From Petrosia ficiformis (Eukaryota > Porifera > Demospongiae > Haplosclerida > Petrosiidae): a stretch of 64,000 bases of DNA. The notes under the pieces were generated by a model. The model was not told the DNA's origin. It worked only from the letters and a program-made list of their open reading frames with translations, and searched no databases. Below are positions 48,619-59,880 of the stretch, piece after piece. The stretch is taken from NCBI GenBank assembly GCA_947044365.1, contig OX345636.1:29244466-29308465 (forward strand), given 5' to 3'. The position numbers and the translations under genes were made by a program. Each line of letters opens with the position of its first letter. Position 1 is the stretch's first letter.

Positions 48619-51258
48619 ATGGATTCTGGAGAGGTTGCTCGTTTTGCTACTGCCTTAAACAGCTTTTTTCAAAGCTCCCTCTGTCCTTCTGACAGATCTG
48701 CCTGCAGTTCTATGATACAGGATTATTTTTGCAGCGAGGAAACCCCTACAGGTTAGCCAATTATCATTTTTTATTAATAAAAGTCATTGTAATCATGAAT
48801 ATTATTATCTTGTAATAGAAGATGATAACAGTGATTTTAATCTTGATGAATCAGCTACCAGTGATGAAGAAGACTGTAAGTTAATTTATGGCTTCCAGAG
48901 GAATTTGTTGAAATTATTTTATACAGTAGATTCATCAGAACCTGCAATTGTGGAAATGGATGATATTGACACACAAATAAATGAACATACAACAGATTTG
49001 GAGATAGCCTTTGATAGAAGAGAGATAGACAAGAAAGAAGAGGAGATTGTAAAATCATTTGTGGTGGAAGGGTGTGCATGCAATCTAAATGGAGGAAATG
49101 GGTGTAGTAAGTTCTTCTCACAAGAACACTACCAGTCAATGAAAAACCAATGTGTCGAACTCGATCACGACTCTCTTGATCTATTGATAATGGGACAGAT
49201 AATGGCAACTACAATATTTGAACACACAACAAGATGTGACAAAGAGAGAGAAAGGGTAACAACTCAGTTTTTACATCAAGGAAAGAAGGTAAAAGTCAAT
49301 ACTTACACATACAGGGCTACATAATATTTGGTATTTAATTTTCAAACTAATAACCTAATTATCAAAAAAATCTGTCAAATACCAAAATAACGACATTATT
49401 CGTTTCAGCCATGATACTTATTATTTAACATCTAATGTACCCAATCATTAATTTGTAGATATGCAGGACTACATTTCTGTTTTTACATGCAATTGGGACA
49501 TGCCGGTTCAAAGCACTGAAAACATGGTACTTCAGGGAAGGTCTTGTACCCAGGTAAGAAAGTATGTATTTCAAGTCAACATAAACCAATACAAATTCTC
49601 TAGAACACATGGAAACAAATCTCGTCAGCCTCACCATGCATTGAGAGTGGAGGACATCCAGCATGTGGTAAAATATATTAACAACTATGCTGAGACACAT
49701 GCCATTCTCCTTCCTGGACGCATACCAGGCTACAAAAACTACAGCATGCAACTATTACCATCTAGTTCAGCGAAAAAAGCAGTATGGGAAAATTATAGTG
49801 TAGCTACAGAATCAATAAGTCAGAGGATTGTGGGATTTAGTGCTTTTTGTAAATACTGGAAAAAGTACATGCCACACATTATAATTACTAAACCAATGTC
49901 TGACTTGTGTTGGGTGTGCCAGAAGAACAGCTCTGCAATCATAAGGAGTGCCAACCAACCCGAGGAACAGAAGACAAAAGTAAGTTATCAGCAAATACAC
50001 ATTATGTCCAAATTATAACCATTAAAATTCAGGTTTACCAACAAGCCAGAGAACATATTGACAGAGCAAGTACTGAACGTGCATTCTATAGAGAGGCATG
50101 CAAAGAGGGTAGGGACACACTACGAGCGGCATACACTACAGCAGATGGAGTTTTCTGTCCTCCACTGGTTGCCTCACCATGCTCATTAAATTTGTCTACA
50201 TGTGTACACTATTCTTTTGATTATGCACAACAAGTGCACTATCCCAGCAACCCACTTCAACCAGGACCCATATTTTTCTTAACACCTAGAAAGTGTGGCC
50301 TATTTGGGGTGTGCTGTGAGGGTATACCTCGTCAAATTAATTTTTTAATTGACGAAGCTACTGATATGGGGAAAGGAGCTAATAATGTATGCAGTATGTT
50401 GCATTATTTTTTTAGTCACCATGGTTTAGGTGAAACCAATGTCCACTTGAATGCAGACAACTGTTGTGGTCAGAACAAAAATAACACCGTAATACAGGTG
50501 AGTTTAGTAAATAAATGAAAACTCACAGTAAATTTATTTTTTCCTTTTTGCAGTACTTCATGTGGAGAGTGGCCGTGGGACTTCATCACAACATCACTTA
50601 TTCATTTCTACCTGTGGGGCATACTAAATTTTCTCCGGATTGGTGTTTCGGCTTGGTTAAGCAGAAGTTCCGACATGCAAAAGTTGACAGTCTGCAGGAT
50701 TTAGTGGATGTGGTAGAGAGTTCTGCATCTGTAAACTCTGCTCAACTAGTCGGGACCCAAGATGGAGAGATGGTAGTACCAATCTATGACTGGCAGAGCT
50801 TCTTACTTACTAAATTTAGAAAACTCCCCGGTATAAAGAAGTTCCATAACTTTAAATTTTCTTCGGAGTCTATAGGAGAGGTCATAATAAAAGAATATTC
50901 CAACAGCCTACAGAAAACTATCAACTTACTTCGTGACCCGTCAATTTTGCCATCAAATACAGAGCTACCAACAGTCTTAACTCCCACTGGTCTTTCCCCT
51001 GACCGACAGTGGTATTTGTATGACAGAATTAGGGAGTTCTGTCCAGACAGTACAAAAGATCTCGTATGCCCCCTTCCATCAATCCCACGGTACACTCCAA
51101 CTACACTCCCTTCCACAACCAGAACAGCACTACCTCTCCCATCAACTCTACCGACTCCTATATCCGAACCACCTCAAAAAAGGCAGCGAATCTGTGGTAA
51201 ATGCGGTAGGCTTGGCCACAATATGCGGACCTGTGGAGTTAATCTAAACCTAACTTAA
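48619..51258 (+). CDS. Candidate transposase, DUF7869-like, 730 residues, seven exons, apparently intact
   Basis: Exons 48619-48751, 48819-48875, 48927-49288, 49459-49553, 49604-49979, 50033-50497 and 50554-51258 join with matching phases into one open frame of 731 codons; every intron is GT-AG and short. Residues 1-110 are acidic. Residues 185-216 (CRTTFLFLHAIGTCRFKAL) and THGNKSR begin a region with ILLPGRIPGYKN and DLCWVCQ. The likely RNase H-type core has YSFDYAQQVH (Asp404), LNADNCCGQNKNN (Asp483) and GHTKFSPDWCFG (His519, Asp525). The C-terminus is a CX2CX4HX4C knuckle (Cys710, 713, His718, Cys723). The third intron may include about ten residues present in copy E. Sole visible gene of the element, hence probably its transposase; catalytic roles are inference. 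Confidence 0.85.
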
Positions 51259-51930
51259 ACATTCATTTACCATTTTTTTTTATTCTACAGGTTCTTCTCA
51301 GAACCCCACCACAAACATCAAGATTTCACAAAAAGCAGTTTAACTTATTTTACACATTTTTATTTACCTCTGTCTATTCTGCAGGAACCCCACCCCCTCC
51401 CCCCGAACACCAGACTGTGTTCTGTGGGTCAAAATTTCACCAAAGCCACTTCACCTATTTTATTTATCTTTTATTTAACAGGTTCTTTTCAGAACCCCCG
51501 AATGTCAAAACATTTCACCTTTGTTGTTTCTTAGTAATATAGAATGCATTCACCTTTCTTACAAATAATAGTAATAATAAACTGGGATATAAAAAAAGCT
51601 TAAATAATAACTCATATACATTTAGGATGTGTTAGAAAGCTCCTTGGAGTTGTAAAATGTTCGTTATCGATCCTTTCTCCAGCAACTGTAAAGTCCCATG
51701 TGTTCAATGGTAGTCACATGATATCTCGTAAACGGGAATATACGGCACATATTTAATTAATAATTCATTGTTTTTCAAAACGCGTTATCTCCAAAAATTA
51801 AAGTGCTGATATGACATGTGTTAAATGTCTATAACTTGGTAACGCATTGTCAGATCGCCAAACCGATTTCACCACAGCATAGCTGACATACCAAAGACTT
51901 CAAAAATATGAAAAAATGCATTTCGAAAAT

Positions 51931-51967
51931 TTTGCCCATAAGGTTGATTTTCTCATCCACGGTCACA
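51931..51967 (-). repeat. Right terminal inverted repeat
   Basis: Reverse complement of the left repeat, ending CCACGGTCACA; sequence diverges directly inside. Confidence 0.9.
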
Positions 51968-51969
51968 TA

Positions 51970-54108
51970 TACATAAAAACAGTCATTGTTATTTCCTTTG
52001 TGACATAGGAAAAGGTTGCAGTACCAGGTTGTTTGATACAGATAGTGTGAGCAATAATAGCATCGGTGGATAGCACCTTTTTGTGGAAAATGAAGAAGAG
52101 TTGGTTTCTTAGCAACAGGGGCTGTTACTGACGGACACCCGGCCCGTTTTCTGGAATGGTATGTGCCAATCAATGACATGGCTAATCTCTCTCGAAATTG
52201 TTTTATATTCCGTACAGTTATGGTAGAAGAATAATGTTTAGTCAAGATAAAGGAGTTGGTAACAGAAAGATGAAAAAGAAAGAAAAATATATACCTGTAT
52301 GGTTTCCTTGACTTCATATGAAATGTATAGTAATTACGAAGCTGATCATTTAGGTCGACTCCGCCCATGTATTTGTTGTAGTTTTGTATGGCTTGAGGGC
52401 AATTTATCTGTATAGAAGAACCATCATTTTTTTTACGTGTAGCAGTAGTAGTTTTATCTATAGCCTCTATGTTATTGCTAATAATAATCACTGGCTTTGT
52501 GTCTTGCCACAGGTAGATAGTCATATTTTCACATTGTAATGCTTCATAATCACCTCTGTTACGTAATCCTTTCTTCAATTTAGGTATGAATTGTGCCGGG
52601 AAACCAATTCGATTTCATTTCATCGTGCCACATCCATAGAGCTTGTTCTGGGTCAGTGAAAGAAGCAGTGGAATCGAGGTAAAGAAATTATCAAAGTAAA
52701 TGTGATGATGCTTCCCTTTCAACTTATCTGTGAGTTTCTCTACCACATTTTTTCCTAAACCTTTTTCTCCTTTCTCAGTTGTTTTGCCTGCATACACTTC
52801 TAGTTCAGAGACATAACCATTGATGGCATCCCCTCTAACCCACACTTTGAAACCCCGTTTGATGGGCTTTTTTGGCATGTACTGTTTCATGCTGCTTCTG
52901 CCCTTGAACTTTATCATGGCCTCATCAATACTTATATCACGGTGAGGATTATACATAGACAGAAATCTTTCATTTAGATGGTCAATTACAGGTCGTATCC
53001 TTCCTAGCTTGTCATACGTTGGTGAGCCATAAACAGGCAAACTGGAGTTGTCAACAAAGTGAAGGTATCTGTGAATCTCAAAAAATCGATCACGTGTAAT
53101 GCGGTCTGCTATTGGAGAGTAGTGGTAGATGGGGTTGGTTGACCAGTAGTCGTAAATGGAGGGAAGTGGAATAAGACCCATCAAAAGGAAGAAACCAAGG
53201 TAAGCTTTCACTTCTTCAACTGTTATCCTATTCCACAGTTGGTACATTTCTTCCCCCATACACTGTTCAGCATAGAGGTTAGATTGATCTGTGATCATCC
53301 TTAGTAACCCCTCTGTGAAGAAGCACAAAAACACTTCCAATATTGTGCTCGGCAATATCACCTTCGGTCCTGAGCTAGAAGAGAACTTCTCTACTTGTAC
53401 TTTCTTGTATGTCCTGCTCCATCTCAAAGTCATATCTCTTGCTCTATGTAGTAGAAAATTTATATAAAAAAACATGTAAGCAAGTTTTTGTTTGTAACTA
53501 ACTTCCTGTTCAATTCTTCATTGTTCATTTGTATATCATCATCGTCACTTGTCTCACCATCTTCTCCATTTCTCCCATCATCTCTTTCCTCATTGCAATC
53601 ATCCTGTTGATCATTGCTATCCTCATTGTTATCCTCATCAGCGTTTCTCTCCTCGTCGTCTGTACAAACCTCTACTTCATTATCTCTTTCTTCATTGTCT
53701 TGTTCCTCTTCGTTTTCATACACTCCATTCACTCTCTTTTCATTCTTATCTTCTTTGTTTCCATTGCCTCCGTCATAATTATCTCTTTCATTACTACCAT
53801 CGTCCAATTCAGATTCAGATTCAGAATTAATACTATTCCCTTCTTCACTACAGGTTCAAAAAAATGTCCCAATTACTCTCAAGTTTTTCATGTGTATAGA
53901 ATTTTTTTGCCATAAAGAGTTCTTTTTATCAATTGTATATATTATGTATTTATTTTCAATAAAATAAAATGGAGGAATACATCAAAAATTTTTTTTACCT
54001 GTCTTTCTCATACTCAAATTCATTATCACTTACATTAGTTATCACTTCATTCATGTAATCTTCTTTGTCCAGCATCACAAGTATCTCGTTTGCAGTATAC
54101 GTTGCCAT
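51970..54108 (-). pseudogene. piggyBac transposase of element 2
   Basis: Exon 1 (54108-53999) reads MATYTANEILVMLDKEDYMN and ends at GTAAAA. Exon 2 (about 53848-53500) is very acidic with Asn/Asp/Glu runs. Exon 3 starts after the AG near 53453: ARDMTLRWSRTYKK, then DDE_Tnp_1_7 blocks YLGFFLLMGLIPLPSIYDYW, DEAMIKFKGRSSMKQYMPKK, HIYFDNFFTSIPLLLSL, YNKYMGGVDLNDQLRNYYTF. A TGA follows CGTMK (52615-52617), where this family normally continues into an NRxGFP block, which is present directly after. The Cys-rich end (CYYCSHYL, CNLFLC) is cut by the nested element. So at least two lesions: a nonsense codon and the insertion. Confidence 0.88.
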
Positions 54109-54581
54109 TCCAGCCGTTCTACAATACTCACAAGCCCCACCAAAACTTTCAGTGCTTCAACGCTTAGCTCGAGGGTGTGGCTGCTGGACTATCTAACACT
54201 AGCTTCTCAAGGAACGTTTGAAATCTTGTATAAAAACTTAGCTGGAAGACTAAGCCTTGCAGTACTACCTCTAAACAGTTGCTCCTGCTTACACACCAGC
54301 GCCTGTAATATTTCGAGCGCTCAAACACGTATTATCGCTTTGCTTCCTTTCCCGTCCAGTTAAATGGACACTCGTTATTACACGTTTCTAATTTTTGTCC
54401 AGTAAACTGGACACTCGCGTATAAAGGGTTAATTAAGTGAATATTAAATGCAAAGTATATTACTTGCATTGGTTAGTTTTGGTGATCCCAAGCATAAGAT
54501 TTTAAAGTCTTCCTGTTGGTTGTTTTACATAGATATATATTATAATAATTGATGACTGTAGGCTATTATATAGGCACTTGC

Positions 54582-54995
54582 CTTTTGTTTTGGTAGCTTT
54601 TTTCATGTATGTTTTCCTCCACTGTTTGTTTTTTTTTGATGTTTTTCTTTTACTAGGTTTATCTTCCTGACTTTGAATCTGTGATTGAAGATCATATAAC
54701 AATAATGGGAAAAAAAGATTTGCCTACTGACTTTTTGTTTGTTGGGTTTTGATTTGTTTTGTTCCAACAATTTGTTCTCTATTTTTGACAGTTTTTTTGT
54801 CACCTTTATAAGAATGCAATAATAATGTAGTATAACAATGTTATATATACAATTTATATGTAGATATACAATGTACTTACCTATTCCAACTATTGTCGCA
54901 TTGAGGTATGATGTACCGTATTTCACACGTTTTACAATGCCAATTTCAATATTATCTTCAGTTTCAAATTTCGTTCCATCAATTACAGAGACCAT
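54582..54995 (-). pseudogene. BEN-domain-like gene, 5' exons
   Basis: ATG at 54995 opens MVSVIDGTKFETEDNIEIGI with VKRVKYGTSYLNATIVGIG, ending at GTAAGT (54880). The next exon (54803 on) reads DKKTVKNREQIVGTKQ. A third (after AG near 54680) reads IQSQEDKPSKRKTSKKNKQW and ends at a GC-type donor near 54582. The short beta-rich first exon in front of a basic linker is usual upstream of BEN domains in sponge gene models. I could not keep the frame across all three junctions, so the exon borders, or the gene's integrity, are uncertain. The downstream exons are at 46546-47595. Confidence 0.45.
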
Positions 54996-55104
54996 TGTCG
55001 ATTTGGAATTGCACTAGGTACAAATCTTGAGTGTCTTTCAGTGCAGTTCTGTATGTCATCTTTTAATTTAAAACTATGATAGAGGTTCACAGTTATTGCA
55101 GCTG

Positions 55105-56860
55105 GTAATGCAAACAGGTATTGCGATCACTCGAGCGTGCATGTGCAAACACACACATGTTCGAGTGTCTGACTGTTGAGGAACTTGAAGATGCTGTGAA
55201 GTACATTCTCAGCTATGCTGAAAAAAATGCCATACTTCTACCTGGACGAATACCTGGGTATAAGAAATATAACGTTCAACTATTGCCCTCCAGTTGTACA
55301 AAAAAAGGGGTATGGCAGCTATATGAATCAGCAAATGAAAAAGTAGATGGTAAGAGAGTGGTTCGCCAAAGTACTTTTAGGAAGCTGTGGAATAAATACA
55401 CTCCACATGTTATCACAAAACCTCGTTCTGATTTGTGCTGGACTTGCCAGAAGTACAGCACTGCACTTATAAGGAGGAGTGTGAACACACCTGAGAAGAG
55501 CAGACCAGAAGTCAATTACATGTAAATTAAATGTTAAAACATATGTGTGCATTGATTTACTCACATTATTTCAGTTGTACAGACAAGCTGTCAGTCACTT
55601 AGAAAGGGCTACAACAGAGAGGAAATATTATAAAGATGCATGTGAAGAATCCTCCAAACAAGTGCATGCTTTATTCACAGAAGATAATATATATTCTCCT
55701 CTTCCACAAAATTCTTCTCATCAACCCAATTCACTCGAGATCTGTGTTTATTACTCCTTCCATTTTGCCCAGCAGGTACATCTTCCAAGTGATCCACTTC
55801 AACCTGGACCAATCTATTTTTTAACTTCACGCAAATGTGGTTTATTCGGTGTCACATGTGAGCATCCCTCGTCAGGTCAATTTCCTAATTGATGAAGCAG
55901 TTGATATGGGAAAAGGGGCAAATTCCATATGCAGCATGTTACACTTACTTTTTTAGTCATCATGGTTTGGGAGAACAGACAGTACATCTCAATGCCGACA
56001 ACTGCGTCGGACAGAATAAGAACAATATTGTTATACAGGTACATTTAATAACGTGTGAAAAAGTAATGTTGTGACATCAATTTTTTTATCATAGTACTTC
56101 ATGTGGAGAGTAATGGTTGGACTTCACCAACACATCACCCTATCTTTTCTGCCAGTTGGACATACAAAATTTGCCACTGATGCCTGTTTTGGATTAACTC
56201 TTTCCCGTCTATAATTAAAATAGGCGTTTTCTTTATTAACCCAAATTTAATTAACGAAATTATGTGTGGGCGGAGCGCTTAATATCTAATTCCTATAACT
56301 ATCCTATTTTATAAGACTGAAGATTCTAACTTACTTTGTTGCGAAGAAGAGTGTTTAAGAAACAAATTTAAAAAATTTACACTTCGCTATCCACAGGAAG
56401 AGACCAAGGCGAGCGCTTGTAAGTACAGTAGTCCACGGGCAACGCCCACTTTTTTTTGTCTGCATAGCGCCTGCATTTTAAACAGGAGTGACATTTAACT
56501 CACTCAGTTAGACAGAAGACCTTCTTAGAAAGCCATTGATACTAAAAATATGCTTTGCTAGTTGCAAGAAAGCAGCAAGACGAGTGTTTAAAAATATAGT
56601 AGTCAGCGGCGACGCCCATATTTAGCGTCTTTATCACTTTCGTTTGGCCTGTGACTCCACTTTTTCACTACTATAAACCAAGTACATATCGTCTTCGTAT
56701 TGCATGCTTGTTAGTTTGTTCTATTTTTAAAGAATTTAGCATCAATTTGCACTTTGCTACTTAGGTTGCAAATCTGCAACCTTGGCTAATTCGTGCATTG
56801 TTTAAAAGTTGCATATATGCAACTTTGGTTGGTAAAGGGTTAATTAAACAAAAACTGACT
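55105..56860 (+). pseudogene. DUF7869-like gene, copy D, interrupted by a TTAA MITE
   Basis: Exon 55130-55510: LEDAVKYILSYAEKNAILLP, YKKYNVQLLPSSCTKKGVWQ, ITKPRSDLCWTCQKYSTALI. Exon from 55575: LYRQAVSHLERATTERKYYK, then FHFAQQVHLPSDPLQPGPIY, CGLFGVTCE and, after a frameshift, VNFLIDEAVDMGKGANSICS, a second shift, HLNADNCVGQNKNNIVIQ to a donor at 56039. Next exon 56096: YFMWRVMVGLHQHITLSFLP, HTKFATDACFG, where a 642-bp MITE sits at 56198-56839. After it only about 14 bp match the family. The 5' exons and the knuckle are missing. Confidence 0.8.
56198..56839. mobile_element. 642-bp TTAA-type (piggyBac-like) MITE
   Basis: Flanked by TTAA (56194-56197 and 56840-56843). Ends CTCTTTCCCGTC and, read inward from the right, CCCTTTACCAAC, sharing only the CNCTTT core. 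A perfect 22-bp palindrome around GTTGCATATATGCAAC lies at 56805-56826. The homologous position in copy E reads GGGTTAATTAAAC without insert, which confirms both borders. Confidence 0.88.
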
Positions 56861-56990
56861 GGAATCAAAATATTTGTACCTTCAACAAAATTAATAGTTG
56901 GAGAAGAGGTAAATATACATGTATACACATACATGTAATGTTGTATGTAATCTCTATATTTGTGTGTGTATGTAGATTGATGTACATATG

Positions 56991-56992
<2 letters not shown>

Positions 56993-57053
<61 letters not shown>
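56993..57053. repeat. (CT)n microsatellite
   Basis: About 30 perfect CT units. The Arg-Glu open frame opposite is an artefact. Confidence 0.95.
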
Positions 57054-57057
<4 letters not shown>

Positions 57058-57130
57058 GCTTTACTTTGTTTGGCAATATAACTAACAATACTGATGGTTT
57101 GTTTCTTTTCAGTTTGCTTTACTTGTTAAC

Positions 57131-58017
57131 ATGAGCAGTTCGGAGGACGAACAAGAAGTATGTAATTAAATGGGATTAGGAATAAACTGTGATTGTTCAT
57201 TAAACATTTTTTCTTTTAGGAAACTCTGCAGTCTTTACTGTAAAGTAGAGAAAAGAAAGAAAAGGAACACAATAGTTTAGAAAAGGAACTCGAAACTATC
57301 GATAAGCAGATTGAGAAATTAACAAAATATTCACCTCTCCCAAAAAGGAAGAAAATGGAGATAGACTTAAATCCATCCTCTGTCAAATGGAGTGAATTAT
57401 TTAGCAGAGGAATTGTACAAAAGTTTATAACAATGGTAATACTGCAAGCCGAAGAGCCTCCTTCCTCCTCCTCCTCCTCCACCTCCATATGTACTACCGA
57501 GGATGTGAAAGAATTTACAAGTGTAAATCACATCATTAAAAGAAGACTTCTAGCGCAAAACGAAGCATTTACCGTTCTATTATGTGGTAATATTCTTGCC
57601 CACATAGTCAACCACTTGCAATCACCCTCTGATAATACCTACTGTATAAAGATTTTTTCGATTGTCAAGGAGGATGCCCGAAAAAACAAGAAAACTGATT
57701 ACGTCATCATACGATTAATTAACCAACGAACTGTCGTTGTCATCGAGCTTAAACCAGTTATTAGTGAAGGTATTGGCTATTTAGAGAAAGAGCTTGCACA
57801 GCTCTTTTTAGAGGTGTACTATGCTCGGAAGGAGGATACCAAGTCCAGTTTTCCGTATCAGTCTATGTTAGCTATTTTGTCTGACAGGAACACATGGCAC
57901 GTGTTTGTCCTAGATTTGCATTTGCCAATGACAGTTAAAAACTACTACATGTATAGTAAACCAACAATCTCTGAGATATGTACAGGAATTAGAACCCTTA
58001 TTAAACAGTTAAAATAA
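57131..58017 (+). CDS. PD-(D/E)XK nuclease-like protein (possible CRN/RHS-type module)
   Basis: A short first exon MSSSEDEQE (57131-57157) ends at GTATGT; the next (after AG 57220) has a TAA after ETLQSLL, then a Glu/Lys coiled coil (KEKEHNSLEKELETIDKQIE) and the 220-residue frame from ATG 57355. It contains EEPPSSSSSSTSICTTEDV, NEAFTVLLCGNILAHIVNHL, and the nuclease signature KKTDYVIIRLINQ / VVVIELKP followed by EKELAQLFLEVYYARKE, giving Asp, Glu-x-Lys and a downstream Gln. This order is seen in restriction-endonuclease-like domains of transposon-linked eukaryotic effector families. It may be expressed from 57355, or the gene is broken by the TAA. It lies between inverted copies D and E. Confidence 0.55.
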
Positions 58018-59880
58018 ATATTTAATTAAAAAAACTCGAGCTTCATTTTTTTTTCAAGATAGATTTTTTTTTTGAGGTAATTTGTTTTTTGCAGATTTGT
58101 TTATTAATTAAGAGTATTACACTCGCCCTACTACAAATACAAACAGTTTGGGAGGAGTTAGATTGGTCAAATGCTAAATGACTGTACACTGGTAGTCATG
58201 CCAACCACCCAAAATTTCTCTGCCAATTATATTAGTGCATATAGATCTATATACACTGTAGTATATATCATGTAATATAATATGGCTTCATCTAATTAGT
58301 TGAAACTTTAGTAGATCCAGATATGGTCTTATCCCAGTGTTTACATATGGCCTTAAAAGATGCCTTCCAAAGACTGAGGGTTATTAAAACAGAAGGTAGC
58401 TTTTTCTCAGTGAAAAGAGCAGTCTCAAAGTGTGAAAAAAGCAGCTGTCAAAAGAATTATCTCCACACGTGAAAATAGCAGCTGTCAAAAGAATTATTTC
58501 CACATGTGAAATAGCAGCTGAATTAGTGTGAATAGAACTGCTGAATTGGGCCTTTGTACAATTTACAAACACACATATACTGATTACCACATTGAAGAGG
58601 CAACAATAGCACATACAATACTGCAATAAACCCCTTAATGGACCCCTCCCTTTTCTGCTATGTGAAATTCTATCGAGTATAATAAGTACAGTATATAACC
58701 TGGTCTGTAATGATTACTAATATGAAACACAGTATAAATAGTACATTATATTGTCATCAACATTGAGCCAGCCATCAGTATATGATTCATGTAAGTTACT
58801 AACAGCATTCTGTAATGATAAATACATTGTTTAGTACAGTGTGTGATGGAAATCTGGCTTATTTAGATCATGTACAAACTAATATAGATACATTGATTCC
58901 TTTAAAATACATACGTATCCATTAGCACATTACTACTAACTTCAAGTGCATCCATTAGTACACCTACTTACCTATTCCATTTACTCTTCTTCTTAGAATC
59001 ACTGCAGAAGTGTCCATGTTTTTTCATTTAAAACCATGGGCGGGGAAAGTTATACCGTTATTAAAATTAAAATGAGTATAACCCTATTAATTAAAAGTCC
59101 GTTTTTATCCGTAAATTCCTGTACAGTTTTATAAAACAAAATTCGTCACAAATCATCACCAAAAAATGAATATAGTTAATATAATGATATTCATTGCAAT
59201 TTTTACGTCATAATATGAATAATAATAAGAAAAATGGAGGATTTTATGCCGAAAATAGCCGAAATGGTTGTGCAGATATCTCGACTTTCGGAAATAATTT
59301 CGGACCGAAACCCGCAATTACAGTAGTCTTGTACAATGGACTTTTGAACACGGCATAAAAAAATAAAATTCGTGATTGACGCCCACGCAATTAGTTTGCC
59401 AACATTAATTCATTATCATTCTTATGAAACAACATTCGTATTTATATACACTGTGCCTTAGATATGTGTATGAGTATGCTACTACACTACTAGTTGAAAT
59501 CTTTTGTATATCTGGCCCTAAAAAGAACCCCAAAAAATACAACAGTAAACATAAAAAAAGGTAGGTAGTCAAGCACGTGACAGTTTGGTCACAATGCCGA
59601 TAAAAGGACAACAACAAAAAGAATAGGTATAAGTCAAGCAGCAAAAAAAAGGTAAGTAAACAAAAACAGAAATGGGTAGGTACTGTAGTCAAACACCAGT
59701 GACAATTTGTCACAGTGCCGATAAAATGACATAGATGAAAATCTTGTGTAGACAACAACTGTGACAGTTTGGTCACAGTGCTGATATAACAACAAATGCA
59801 GGTAGCTCCTAGCAGAACCCTACAGAGTAATAAAAAGAAAGAAAAAGATTAGTTTACATAGTAATATTACATGTATTTCT
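58018..59880. other. Non-coding with short tandem repeats
   Basis: 58395-58520 holds about two and a half copies of a 47-bp unit with AGCAGCTGTCAAAAGAATTA. 59570-59785 holds three copies of a motif TGACAGTTTGGTCACAGTGC followed by CGATAAAA, which look like subterminal repeats of the element that carries copy E. No gene recognised. Confidence 0.6.

Larger units (their letters stand above)
48275..51967. mobile_element. 3.7-kb DNA transposon encoding a DUF7869-like transposase, nested in piggyBac element 2
   Basis: Terminal inverted repeats of 37 bp (48275-48311 and 51931-51967) start TGTGACCGTGGATGAGAAAA and differ at one position (26). TA lies directly outside both ends (48273-48274 and 51968-51969), consistent with a TA target duplication. 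The interior holds one seven-exon gene on the plus strand and no other ORF. The right end interrupts the C-terminal codons of the piggyBac transposase; removing the element and one TA restores a continuous frame to a stop a few codons later. Confidence 0.85.
47619..54428. mobile_element. piggyBac element 2 (6.8 kb), carrying a nested transposon
   Basis: TTAA at 47615-47618 and at 54429-54432. Ends CCCTTTATATGC on the left and, read inward from the right, CCCTTTATACGC (11 of 12). The transposase is on the minus strand at the right half; the left half is mostly a second element (48275-51967). Subtracting it leaves about 3.1 kb, a normal piggyBac size. The whole lies in an intron of the BEN-like gene, about 20 bp from the acceptor of exon 47595. 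Confidence 0.85.

Noticed and set aside
53529..53915. Plus-strand membrane-like ORF (Ile/Leu/Ser-rich)
   Set aside because: It is the complement of the acidic Asp/Glu/Asn exon of the piggyBac transposase.
56865..57056. Arg-Glu repeat protein
   Set aside because: Produced by a (CT)n microsatellite.
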